Shown: in pieces, positions 35,159 to 43,596 of the stretch | Position numbering within the stretch: the stretch's first letter is position 1 | Layout: every line of letters begins with the position of its first letter | Assembly (NCBI RefSeq): GCF_902801725.1 | Contig: NZ_CADCJB010000006.1 | Span: forward strand, 1-59,666 | Direction: 5' to 3' | DNA: 59,666 nt | Origin: an uncultured Methanobrevibacter sp. | GTDB lineage: Archaea; Methanobacteriota; Methanobacteria; Methanobacteriales; Methanobacteriaceae | Position numbers and translations under genes: made by a program | The notes under the pieces: model-generated | What the model was told of the DNA's origin: nothing | What the model saw: the letters and a program-made list of their open reading frames with translations, nothing else | The model's database searches: none

Positions 35159-36428
35159 AAAAAAATAACTCTAAAAAAATTAAAAATTGATACAATTAGA
35201 TATTATTTCATGATTTATTAATATTTTCATTCCCCAAATTAGAAATTAAAAGCAATATTTCATTTTCAAAGTAATTAAGATAAAAAAATGATATAAATCA
35301 ACAATTAACTCCACACATATCGAAGAGAGTATGCCAAGTTTATAATTGATCAATACTAAAATTGGATAACCTCAAAAAAACTATCAAAATCAAAATCAGC
35401 TACATACATTAAATCTAACAAGAAACTATTAAATTTTTCAATATTAAATAAAAATCAGGACAGTCATATTGATTTAATTTTTCACGCCATTACCAAAAAG
35501 AAATAATATATCCCATTACCTAAAAATATATCCAACTAACTTGCCAATGACTATTATAAGATTATAAATTATTTAATTAAAAATATTCCAAAAAATTATT
35601 GAATAAAATGCTAAAATAATAATTTTAAAATAAAAATTATCCAAATCAGAAACGTATGAAATTCCAAATAAAAATTAAGGAGATATTAAAAGAGAATACA
35701 CGAAAAATTTTTTAAAAATAACCAAAACCTAAACAACACCCCCACAAAAAAGACAATAACGCATTGACAATCAAGTAAAAATCCTTGAAAAAAATCACCC
35801 AATTTTTGAGTGATTATCAACTAAAAAATAGCTCTAAGAAAAATAAAATATTACTACAAAAACCGCCAGAAAGTATTACTCAGTTACCTTTTTATACTAT
35901 AAAATTAAATATTATATATGCTAATGCAAATAAAATAAAAGTTCATTGAAACGTCCTTTAGGTTGATTCACTCTATTAATCACTCCATTTAACTAACGCC
36001 TAAAGGCATGAACTTATTTTATTAAAATACTAATTTTAAAAAAACTTTTTATCAAAGATTAATTTGCTTATTTTATTTGAAAAAGTATTACTTATCAATG
36101 CCCTAATCAGCTTAGAATATTATATTTTTTATCAAAAAATCAAATCAAATAGCTTTTTAAATTAAAATTAATATCACATCAATTACACAAAATTCATGAC
36201 AAAAACAAAATTAATTCTAACTCAAAACTGTAAAAAAAGAAATATGGAACAGATTAACATTTCATCAATTTCAAGAATCTGCTTGTAGATTGCAATCAAT
36301 TATATTAAAATAATGATTAAAATAAATGATGATTTACAATATAACTAATTAAATAATTGATTAATATTTTAAAAATTTAGAAAGATATTTTGAAAAATAG
36401 TTTTATTAATGGATACATCTACATGCAA
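35159..36428. other. 1.27 kb AT-rich stretch without a convincing gene
   Basis: No open frame longer than a few dozen codons with a start signal is visible on either strand. Short open pieces (for example about 35450-35510) have no start codon or ribosome binding site and look like chance or decay. A small hairpin AATCAC/GTGATT lies at 35793-35815. The only conspicuous feature is the structured element at 35939-36015, described separately. The stretch may be an eroded insertion site between flpA and coaBC. Confidence 0.6.
35939..36015 (+). ncRNA. Candidate small structured RNA or mobile-element relic
   Basis: A nested inverted repeat stands out from its AT-rich surroundings. The outer arms AAGTTCAT/ATGAACTT (35939-35946 with 36008-36015) enclose inner arms CCTTTAGG/CCTAAAGG (35955-35962 with 35999-36006), with a further TGATT/AATCA pairing inside. 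A TATA-like TTATATAT (35912-35919) lies about 25 bases before the 5' arm, and T-rich sequence follows the 3' arm, so a transcript of about 75-90 nt is plausible. It could instead be a short terminal-repeat element or the end of a lost insertion sequence. No coding potential is seen. Confidence 0.45.
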
Positions 36429-37043
36429 TTATAATCTTTTTGAAATTTCATCGAAAATTATTTTTGCAATCTGCTTTTTTGAAGCATATGGAACAGATAA
36501 AACATTATCATCAACAAGCAATACCTCATTGTTATCAGATCCGAACTGACATCCTTGCTTTGAAATATCATTGGCAACGACTAAATCAGTCCCAGCATCT
36601 GAAATCTGCTTTCTGGCGCATTTCACCATTTGCTCATGGGAGATATTGAATTCCGCTTTAAAGCCAACCAAAAATATATCAGGATTAATCTTTTTAATTT
36701 GACGTATGATTTTTGTAGTAGGCTTCAAATCAAGATATAATGATTTGCTTGAATCAATTTTTTTATCTGATTTCTTTCTAAATTGAAAATCAGATACTGC
36801 AGCCGCAGAAATAAAAATGTCATTATCAGGAACCAAACTCAAAATGGCATTATTCATTTCAACTCCGGTTTCAACATTGATAACATTAAAAACAGAAGGA
36901 ATTTCCACAGTAACATTAGCTACAACCAAAGTTAAATTAGCACCGCGAATATAAGCCTCCTTAGCCAATTCTAAACCCATTTTTCCAGAGGATTTGTTGG
37001 TTATACCTCTAACTGAATCAATAGGCTCATATGTTCCGCCCAT
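36429..37043 (-). CDS. coaB: Phosphopantothenoylcysteine synthetase part (CoaB) of a frameshifted CoaBC
   Basis: The 204 residues from ATG 37043 match the CoaB half of CoaBC (MGGTYEPIDSVRGITNKSSG, then ISAAAVSDFQ and KTKIIRQIKK-like segments), which joins cysteine to 4'-phosphopantothenate in coenzyme A synthesis. The frame stays open upstream of the ATG into the region that encodes the end of CoaC (TIKGKNILIS just before MGG), which is the usual linker of the fused protein. So this is best read as the second half of one gene interrupted by a one-base shift near 37082-37086. It could also be translated separately. Confidence 0.8.
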   Translation of the reverse strand: MGGTYEPIDSVRGITNKSSGKMGLELAKEAYIRGANLTLVVANVTVEIPSVFNVINVETGVEMNNAILSLVPDNDIFISAAAVSDFQFRKKSDKKIDSSKSLYLDLKPTTKIIRQIKKINPDIFLVGFKAEFNISHEQMVKCARKQISDAGTDLVVANDISKQGCQFGSDNNEVLLVDDNVLSVPYASKKQIAKIIFDEISKRL

Positions 37044-37074
37044 ACTTATTAAAATATTTTTGCCTTTAATAGTA

Positions 37075-37587
37075 TCAGTCCTTTTTATTCAAGTTTATAG
37101 CCCTTAATGATTCAAGAACGATATCCTCTTTTGACGGAAATTTGGCTTTTCCCTCATCCATCCTAGGATTAATGAAAATAGCAGACCCTTCTTGTTCAAT
37201 CTTTTTTATATTCTCTTCAATAGCCCTATACATGGAATCATGCATTGATGGAACAAAAATAATTGGTGTATCGTGACCATAAGCAGTAATCAATAAGGTT
37301 GAAATAGGATTGTCGGCTATTCTATTGGCAAATTTCGATATTGTGTTTGCGGTAGCCGGAGCAACCAAAATCAAATCTTCCTGAGAATACTTGACATGCT
37401 CTATATCCCCTGTCAATTTAGTCACTACGCTATTTCCTGTAGCAAATTCCATAGAATTCGGATGAATAATTTCACAAGCTGCCTCACTCATAAAACATTT
37501 TACTTCAACATCATTTCTTCGAAGTTCACGAGCTAACTTAATAGATTCGGTAGCAGCAATACTACCAGTAACACATAAAATAATCAT
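37075..37587 (-). CDS. coaC: Phosphopantothenoylcysteine decarboxylase part (CoaC) of a frameshifted CoaBC
   Basis: The 170-residue product matches the CoaC half of CoaBC: VTGSIAATESIKLARELRR at the start, DIEHVKYSQEDLILVAPATA with the active His near residue 65, and VPSMHDSMY near 112. It is an FMN-dependent decarboxylase giving 4'-phosphopantetheine. It ends at a stop (37075) just after an A5 run on its coding strand. With one A fewer the frame would pass straight into CoaB through the normal linker. Real mutation, sequencing error and translational frameshifting are all possible. Confidence 0.85.
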   Translation of the reverse strand: MIILCVTGSIAATESIKLARELRRNDVEVKCFMSEAACEIIHPNSMEFATGNSVVTKLTGDIEHVKYSQEDLILVAPATANTISKFANRIADNPISTLLITAYGHDTPIIFVPSMHDSMYRAIEENIKKIEQEGSAIFINPRMDEGKAKFPSKEDIVLESLRAINLNKKD

Positions 37588-37609
37588 TTAAAACACCAAA
37601 AAAAAGAAA

Positions 37610-38149
37610 TTATGTAATTTGAATGTCTGATAAAATATAATCAAATACATACAAATTAGAATCAAATTTATCTACCGGTGCACTATAAAGCAAAACATAA
37701 GCCTGTCCACCTTTTTCAAACCAAACCGCTTTATGTTCTTTTACAACATTATTCTGATTGGAAGTATAAATATACTCCAAAGCCTCATGTCCCGCAATCA
37801 TGGATGGACCTGAAGAAACCAGATCATAATTATTATTATTTTTCATAGGTTCATAGGTGCTATTTACAAATGTCCCAAAATCACCGTCAAAAGGTTTCTT
37901 CTCTATATTTATATTTACTTGACCTACACCGAAAGAGTCAACAGAGTCCGCTTTTGAAATAGCCATTATAGAGTATGATGAAAGAGAATCTGAATAACCC
38001 CAATTAGAAGGATATTTAATTGTAATACCTGATTTAGATAAAGTTAAAACAGATGTATCGTTTGACTCTGCACTAACACATGCCATAGATACAAATACAA
38101 TCATCAATGCTAAAAATACAATACTTCCTTTTAATAAACTGTCATTCAT
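37610..38149 (-). CDS. Secreted PsbP-like protein
   Basis: The product, 179 residues from this start, has a signal peptide (about 1-27, ending CVSAES). A single domain follows with the pattern GITIKYPSNWGYSDSLSS...GHEALEYIYTS, typical of PsbP-related (DUF1795-like) proteins in Methanobrevibacter. The function is unknown; it is exported and has no anchor. The ATG at 38149 lies 4 bases after GAGGTGAT, so the upstream GTG in the same frame is not used. It follows the Ser-rich membrane protein gene by 20 bases and is likely co-transcribed with it. Confidence 0.8.
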   Translation of the reverse strand: MNDSLLKGSIVFLALMIVFVSMACVSAESNDTSVLTLSKSGITIKYPSNWGYSDSLSSYSIMAISKADSVDSFGVGQVNINIEKKPFDGDFGTFVNSTYEPMKNNNNYDLVSSGPSMIAGHEALEYIYTSNQNNVVKEHKAVWFEKGGQAYVLLYSAPVDKFDSNLYVFDYILSDIQIT

Positions 38150-38169
38150 TAAAATCACCTCAATAGGAA

Positions 38170-38895
38170 TTAATTCCCATTACCTCCAGATTGCTGATTT
38201 GAACCGCCACCGGAATCTGTAGAGGAAGAACCTTGGTCTGAAGAACCACTATCCTGACTACTTGAACTACTTGAAGATGAATCTGATCCCGAATCATAGC
38301 TATTCGAATTACTTGAAGAATAGGACGTAGTTTCGACAGAACTGGATGTTGGAGTGTAACTACTATCAGAAGAGCTATAGTTGGTATATGAAGTTGCAGT
38401 TGAAGTGGTTGGAGTGGAAGTTTGATTAAGCTCGAGGAATGCTGTATCTTGAACAACCGCTATGGAATTAGCCTGAGACACGGTATCAAAATCCATATTA
38501 AAAATACCATAAGCTACACCTGCAGTGAAGCCAACTACCAATATCAATAGCAATAACAATTTAAAAGTGCCGCTATCCATAGAAGATTTTTCTTTACGAT
38601 TATACTTTGCGTCACCCTTTTTAGGGTTAATAATATATTTTTGAACCAAATCTTGTTCTTCTTTCTTTCTATTTTTGGTAGGTTTTCTACTTCTCTTTTT
38701 CTTTTTAGAATGATCGGCAGATTTGCCTTGCATAGACCGGATTCTATTAGATGCTGCCCTAGCATCAATAGTATTTAACTTATCTTCATATTTAGAACGA
38801 AAATAACTATATTTCTCGGCAGAAATTTTTCCGGACCTGTAATCATGTTCCAAACTGCTCATGATTTTAAGAAGTCTTTCTCTATCGTCTGTCAT
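38170..38895 (-). CDS. Single-pass membrane protein with Ser-rich outer tail
   Basis: The 241-residue protein has a charged, helical N-terminal part (about 1-105) with a Lys/Arg-rich block, one membrane segment (about 108-130, FKLLLLLILVVGFTAGVAYG), and a low-complexity tail of Ser, Thr, Asn, Gly and Gln (about 155-241). The tail is probably outside the cell and may be glycosylated; the positive block keeps the N-terminus inside. I do not recognise a family for the whole protein. Co-transcription with the secreted PsbP-like gene suggests a joint surface role. Confidence 0.75.
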   Translation of the reverse strand: MTDDRERLLKIMSSLEHDYRSGKISAEKYSYFRSKYEDKLNTIDARAASNRIRSMQGKSADHSKKKKRSRKPTKNRKKEEQDLVQKYIINPKKGDAKYNRKEKSSMDSGTFKLLLLLILVVGFTAGVAYGIFNMDFDTVSQANSIAVVQDTAFLELNQTSTPTTSTATSYTNYSSSDSSYTPTSSSVETTSYSSSNSNSYDSGSDSSSSSSSSQDSGSSDQGSSSTDSGGGSNQQSGGNGN

Positions 38896-38957
38896 TCCCT
38901 ACCTCCTCGAACTTTTATAACATTATAATATATATCAATATTAATTTATAAGTTTAC

Positions 38958-39761
38958 CTAAAATTCAGGGTAGGAACCTAAAACTTTAAAAAAATAAGTA
39001 TTCTCTTCAATTTCATTCAAAATATTTTTAACTAATGCATCATCAATATGACCATTGAAATCAACAAAAAACAGATATTTGCCCAAACCCTCTTTAGATG
39101 GTCGGGATTCAATTTTAGTTAAGTTAATGTTATTTTTTTCAAAAATTCCCAAAATATGATACAAACTGCCCGGGCGATCTTCATAAATAGAAAAGATAAT
39201 TGATGTCTTATCCTTGCCTGTCATTTCATGAGACTCTTTTGAAAGTACGACAAATCTTGTTTCATTATTGTCCATGTCCTGAATATTTGATTCCAGAATT
39301 TCCAAACCATACAATTCAACAACCTTCTTATTGCAGATGGCAGCCTTTGATTTTTCACCGATGATACTTTTAGCCGCTTTTGCAGTACTTATTGAATAGT
39401 GAGGCTGAATTTTATGATTTCGAATATACTCCTGACACTGGGCAATAGCCTGAGCATGGGAATACACATCTTCAATATCCTCCATTTTAGTTCCAGGATT
39501 GACAATCAGATTTTGATTGATAGGAATGATGACTTCTCCGAATATTTTCAAATCGTATTTATGTGCCAATTGATCCAAAGTAATGCCAACCGGCCCTTCT
39601 ATTGAATTTTCAATTGGAACAACACCATATAAGCATTCATCATTATCTATGCTTTCCATTACAGCAGGAATGGTACAATACGGAACAAGATTCTCGCCAA
39701 CAATGCTTGCAGCTTCATGACTGAATGTTCCTTTAGGCCCTAAAAAAGAGATTGAATAAAT
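38958..39761 (-). CDS. pheA: Prephenate dehydratase with probable AUU start
   Basis: The protein, 267 residues from this start, has the full N-terminus (FLGPKGTFSHEAASIVGEN), the catalytic-type NETRFVVLSKE near residue 170 and a C-terminal ACT domain (TSIIFSIYEDRPGSLYHIL). It turns prephenate into phenylpyruvate for phenylalanine. The first in-frame ATG (39659) would delete 34 conserved residues. Upstream of it the frame is open to a stop near 39800 with no ATG, GTG or TTG. A perfect GGAGGGG (39767-39773) lies 5 bases before an ATT at 39759-39761, which I take as the start. The alternative is a sequence error. Confidence 0.85.
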   Translation of the reverse strand: MYSISFLGPKGTFSHEAASIVGENLVPYCTIPAVMESIDNDECLYGVVPIENSIEGPVGITLDQLAHKYDLKIFGEVIIPINQNLIVNPGTKMEDIEDVYSHAQAIAQCQEYIRNHKIQPHYSISTAKAAKSIIGEKSKAAICNKKVVELYGLEILESNIQDMDNNETRFVVLSKESHEMTGKDKTSIIFSIYEDRPGSLYHILGIFEKNNINLTKIESRPSKEGLGKYLFFVDFNGHIDDALVKNILNEIEENTYFFKVLGSYPEF

Positions 39762-39795
39762 GCGAACCCCTCCAAAAAAATAAAAAAAAGGATAT

Positions 39796-40596
39796 TTAAG
39801 ATTCTAATTTTTGAATTAGTCTTAAAATATCGGTTTGGGTTATGATACCAACAACCTGATTATCTTCGACAACCGGTAACCCATTAAAACCGGTTTCCAT
39901 GATAATGTTTGACACTTCGGTTATTGACATGTCCTTTGAGACAGATGTCGGATTTAAAGACATTATGTCTTCAACCAGAAGCTCCTTAATTTGAGATTTC
40001 TGATATTTTTCCGGAACTTTTTTTCTAAAGTCAATGAAAGCTCTCATCAAATCTTTAGAAGTAATCATTCCAACAAGTTTATCATCATCTACAACAGGCA
40101 CTCTTCCGATTCTAGCTTCAATCATTTGTCTTCTAGCATGGACAATTCTTTCAGTTGGAGATACAACTGTTAAATCTTTAGACATTATTTCTTTTACAGT
40201 AATCTTATCGAATGCAATTCCTACTGCGAGAGTAACAAAGTCAGCTTTGGATACAATTCCAACCATTTTATCTTCATCCATAACTGGAACGGATCCAATT
40301 CCTTTATCCAACATTATTTTTGCCACCTCATCCAATTGCATTGATTGAGGAACTGTAATTACATCTTTAACCATTACAGATGAAATATGAAGTCTTGATG
40401 CAGGCATGCTTTCATATTTTGATGAACCAAGCTTATTAGCGATATCTCTTTCAGAGATAATTCCCACTAATTCTTTATTGTTGGTTACCGGTAAACGAGA
40501 TACATTATGTTTACGTAACAATTTCAATGCATCAGAAAGATTTTGGTCTTTATCTATAGTAATTAAATCTTCAGACATCAAATTCTTAATTTGCAT
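39796..40596 (-). CDS. Protein with four CBS domains (a)
   Basis: The product, 266 residues from this start, consists only of four CBS domains in two Bateman pairs, starting MQIKNLMSEDLITIDKDQNL. Such proteins bind adenine nucleotides or SAM and control partners; no partner domain is fused. The ATG at 40596 follows GGGAGATGAT. It lies directly after a second four-CBS gene on the same strand, 22 bases apart, so the two form an operon and perhaps a heteromer. It ends 34 bases before the pheA start codon. Confidence 0.88.
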   Translation of the reverse strand: MQIKNLMSEDLITIDKDQNLSDALKLLRKHNVSRLPVTNNKELVGIISERDIANKLGSSKYESMPASRLHISSVMVKDVITVPQSMQLDEVAKIMLDKGIGSVPVMDEDKMVGIVSKADFVTLAVGIAFDKITVKEIMSKDLTVVSPTERIVHARRQMIEARIGRVPVVDDDKLVGMITSKDLMRAFIDFRKKVPEKYQKSQIKELLVEDIMSLNPTSVSKDMSITEVSNIIMETGFNGLPVVEDNQVVGIITQTDILRLIQKLES

Positions 40597-40618
40597 ATTA
40601 TCATCTCCCATTAAATGT

Positions 40619-41554
40619 TTAATATCTTTTTACTGCTCTTAAAATATCTCTTTCAGTAATAATTCCCATTATTTTATCATCTTTAACTACAGGAACACCA
40701 CCAATATTCTTCTCAGCAAATAATTCGCATAACTCACCGATAGTCATAGTTGGAGGAATTGTAACAGGTTCTTTAACCATGATTTCGGAAATTACTGTTT
40801 TTAAGACATCAGTGGCCAAATTGGAATTTAAATTATCGAATAATTCCTTTGCATTTAAGAATCTAATAATATCGGTAGAAGTAACAATACCTAATAATTT
40901 TTTAGCTGCTTTGGAGATATCAGCTTCACCACCAACAATAGGAATTCTTCTTAAACCATTTCTTACCATGATTTTACATGCTCCTTCAAGAGGAGTTCCA
41001 GGGGTTGTAGTGAATACTTTAGCACTCATATAATCTTGTACAGTTTCTTTAGAAGCAATACCTGCTAAAGATAATGCAATATCCCTTTCAGTTACGATAC
41101 CGACAAGTTTTTCATCACCATCAACAAGAGGAATAGCACCTAATTGATTTGACAACATTGTTTCAATAGTTTCTGCAATTGAAGCCTTATTGGACAATGA
41201 AACTACATCACGAGTCATGATTTCTCTAACCGGTTCATTGATAGCTGCCAAGAAGTTGTCTTCATATTTTTTTTCAATAATGTTAAATTTGCTTCCTCCA
41301 CCAAAGAAGTCCAATATATCCATTACTGTAACAATACCTAACACCTTACCAGAACCAGGGTCGGTAATTGGTAATCTTCTAAATTCATGTTCCATCATTA
41401 CTTTAGCAGTATCTTTGATACTTTTTGAAGGAGGAATTGAAATTACATCTCTTGATGCAATAGCCATGATGTCTCCTTCTTTATCATGAACTTTAGTTTC
41501 ACGTTCAATTGCGCCTGTGTTTGATTTTCTGTTAATGGATGTTTTATCTTTCAT
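40619..41554 (-). CDS. Protein with four CBS domains (b)
   Basis: The product, 311 residues from this start, has a short polar N-terminus (about 1-30) followed by four CBS domains, with ITDPGSGKVLGIVTVMDIL in the first and DKIMGIITERDILRAVKRY at the end. It is a distant paralogue of the next gene. The ATG at 41554 follows AGAGGTGTG. It probably senses adenylate charge or a similar ligand; the target is unknown. It appears to be the first gene of the CBS pair. Confidence 0.88.
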   Translation of the reverse strand: MKDKTSINRKSNTGAIERETKVHDKEGDIMAIASRDVISIPPSKSIKDTAKVMMEHEFRRLPITDPGSGKVLGIVTVMDILDFFGGGSKFNIIEKKYEDNFLAAINEPVREIMTRDVVSLSNKASIAETIETMLSNQLGAIPLVDGDEKLVGIVTERDIALSLAGIASKETVQDYMSAKVFTTTPGTPLEGACKIMVRNGLRRIPIVGGEADISKAAKKLLGIVTSTDIIRFLNAKELFDNLNSNLATDVLKTVISEIMVKEPVTIPPTMTIGELCELFAEKNIGGVPVVKDDKIMGIITERDILRAVKRY

Positions 41555-41617
41555 TTTCACACCTCTACTAATCATACTACCTATAAAAATAAAATCACTA
41601 TATCAAAAACAAAAATA

Positions 41618-42316
41618 TTACTCAATATCCAAAATTTTGTGAATTTGAGGAATGGTGGAAACTTCAAAATATTGCCCAACAATTTCTGAAAACTCAAATA
41701 ATTTAAAATTAAGGTCCTTCCATTCAGTTAATGGACTAGAAGGTTGGATAATTATTTGAAGGTTACTTTTGCTTGAAATATTATCTGATAATTTTTTGAT
41801 TACCTCTTTAAATGACTTTATTTTTGTTGAAGGCAATATAACTACTTTACAATATACATTTATAGACTTCGCCATTAATAAATTTAGTGATTTAATTTCA
41901 TTGGAAAAAATTTCAACATCAAAATCACCGTCAAAATGTTCGGGCAATTTAATATCCAAAGAAACCATATCCAATCTATCAATCAAATCAATGTTATCCG
42001 GCAGAGTCCCATTTGTTTCCAGCATAATATTTAATTCAGTTAATTTTGAAACTTCATTAATGAAGTCTGGATACAGACTAGGTTCACCTCCAGTAAATGA
42101 AATAGTTCTGCAATCAGGAGTTAATAATTTATTTATTTCATCAGTTACTTGCTGAGGTGTCATTAACTTGCCTGATTTTTCAGATTTACTATCATTGGTG
42201 TCGCAATAATTACAATTCAAATTGCAACCTGCGAATCTAACAAAAATCTGTCTTTGACCTATTAAAAGACCTTCCCCCTGAAAAGAGGAAAATATCTCAA
42301 TAATTGGAGCTTTCAT
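41618..42316 (-). CDS. queE: 7-carboxy-7-deazaguanine synthase
   Basis: The 232-residue radical SAM protein has IFSSFQGEGLLIGQRQIFVR at the start, the cluster motif CNLNCNYCDT (CX3CX2C) near residue 31, and SFTGGEPSLYP near 72. QueE converts carboxy-tetrahydropterin into 7-carboxy-7-deazaguanine, a precursor of preQ0 and so of archaeosine in tRNA. Its ATG overlaps the queD stop by 4 bases. The order DUF366-queD-queE forms one translation-coupled unit. Confidence 0.95.
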   Translation of the reverse strand: MKAPIIEIFSSFQGEGLLIGQRQIFVRFAGCNLNCNYCDTNDSKSEKSGKLMTPQQVTDEINKLLTPDCRTISFTGGEPSLYPDFINEVSKLTELNIMLETNGTLPDNIDLIDRLDMVSLDIKLPEHFDGDFDVEIFSNEIKSLNLLMAKSINVYCKVVILPSTKIKSFKEVIKKLSDNISSKSNLQIIIQPSSPLTEWKDLNFKLFEFSEIVGQYFEVSTIPQIHKILDIE

Positions 42317-42831
42317 TCTATATCTTTCCTATACATTGCTCCCTGACCAATTCCTTCATTTACACATACTGAAACGTATTCCAAATTGTCATAAGTTTCA
42401 GATAATTTTTTAGCCAATGTTTCTGCGAAAAATTTGGACAATTCTTCAGCTGAAGTATATGGCAATGGTAAAAATACACAGTCAACTGCAGGAACAGAAT
42501 AACCTTTACCATCAATTTTAAATCTAACAGAATTTTCTTTTTTCAAATCAAAAATTGAATCTTTGTTCTTATCAAATTCTTTAAATTCTATCAAATCATT
42601 GTAAACAGGAATTAACAATCTGTGATCTAGTTCATCGCAGATTGCTTTAGTATAAGCTTTAATATCTTTAAAATCAACTACAAATTCGAATTTGCCTGCC
42701 CTTTCACCTTCAATTTCAATATCAACAAAATAGGAATGGCCATGAATAAATCCACATGATTCATGACCTGGAATTACATGGGCAGAAGAAAATCTTAAAT
42801 TTGATTGAATACCATTTACTAAAATTTTCAT
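42313..42831 (-). CDS. queD: 6-carboxy-5,6,7,8-tetrahydropterin synthase
   Basis: The 172-residue protein is QueD/PTPS-like, with [22 protein letters not shown] near residues 12-33. The His residues bind zinc and the Cys is catalytic. [10 protein letters not shown] and a later [16 protein letters not shown] end complete the fold. It makes carboxy-tetrahydropterin from dihydroneopterin triphosphate, the step before QueE. It overlaps queE and the DUF366 gene by 4 bases each (ATGA type). Confidence 0.93.
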   Translation of the reverse strand: MKILVNGIQSNLRFSSAHVIPGHESCGFIHGHSYFVDIEIEGERAGKFEFVVDFKDIKAYTKAICDELDHRLLIPVYNDLIEFKEFDKNKDSIFDLKKENSVRFKIDGKGYSVPAVDCVFLPLPYTSAEELSKFFAETLAKKLSETYDNLEYVSVCVNEGIGQGAMYRKDIE

Positions 42832-43421
42832 CCTAACACCTTAGTTTTACTTATATCATTTTCAATAGTTTCCAACTCATCAATAAACCTAGAAACAGTT
42901 TCATTAATTAAATTTAACAAATTGTCATTGTTGAATACATATTCGCCATTGACTTTAATATCAAATAATCCAATGGTTTCCACATCATCCGGAGTTCCCT
43001 TATCTTCCAGATTAAGTGCAAAGTGTATTTTAGCAGAGCTTAAAGAAACACTAGCAATGGAAATGGACAATTTTCTATTTTCAACAAAGATATCATCTCC
43101 CTCTCTTTTGGTTGAAATGCCATATTCTGTCAGTATTTCCCTAAATATCATGACCAAAAGTCTTTGCCTTAAATAGGAAACCCGCATATTTGTAGGCTGT
43201 TGGTCAAAAAACTCACATATGAAATTAACCATATAATTTGATTTGATTTCCAAACCAACATCGGCAAAATCCTTTAGATTATCCGGAGCGATGTTAACTG
43301 GGCCGATCCATGTAATTATAGACGATCCATAAATTCCAAACTCCTGAAAAGCCCATGACGGATTGATTTGACTTCCATCATATTCAAATATTTCATCAAC
43401 ATGCTTATGAGTAATAGTCAT
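42828..43421 (-). CDS. DUF366 family protein, first gene of the archaeosine operon
   Basis: The 197-residue soluble protein fits what I recall of DUF366 ([20 protein letters not shown] near residue 20 and later [17 protein letters not shown]). Its function is not known. It overlaps queD by 4 bases and leads the operon with queD and queE, so a role in deazaguanine synthesis or tRNA insertion is a reasonable guess. No metal or nucleotide motif is clear. The ATG at 43421 follows an AT-rich promoter region shared with the divergent gene at 43597. Confidence 0.78.
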   Translation of the reverse strand: MTITHKHVDEIFEYDGSQINPSWAFQEFGIYGSSIITWIGPVNIAPDNLKDFADVGLEIKSNYMVNFICEFFDQQPTNMRVSYLRQRLLVMIFREILTEYGISTKREGDDIFVENRKLSISIASVSLSSAKIHFALNLEDKGTPDDVETIGLFDIKVNGEYVFNNDNLLNLINETVSRFIDELETIENDISKTKVLG

Positions 43422-43596
43422 AACTTATTATTACTATTTATTTTTATTTAAATATTGAGATTAAAACAAAAAAAAAAATCTAAATATAACCTAAATTAAT
43501 TGAATTGATAACTTTCATCACGACCCGAACTAACACGGCATCATTAGTAAAATTTTAATTAATTAAAATTAAAAATTAAAACTAGGAGTAAAAATT

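Noticed and set aside
35450-35510. Small coding fragment in the gene desert (frame reading NQDSHIDLIFHAITKKK)
   Set aside because: It lacks a start codon and ribosome binding site and is surrounded by stops; it may be chance or a decayed gene end.
35939-36015. 3' end of an IS200/IS605 tnpB gene
   Set aside because: The minus-strand reading frames next to the element are closed by nearby stops and show no TnpB residues; the idea is kept only as a relic possibility.
39658-39659. pheA starting at the first ATG (39659)
   Set aside because: This would remove the conserved GPKGTFSHEA region needed by the family, and no ribosome binding site precedes that ATG.
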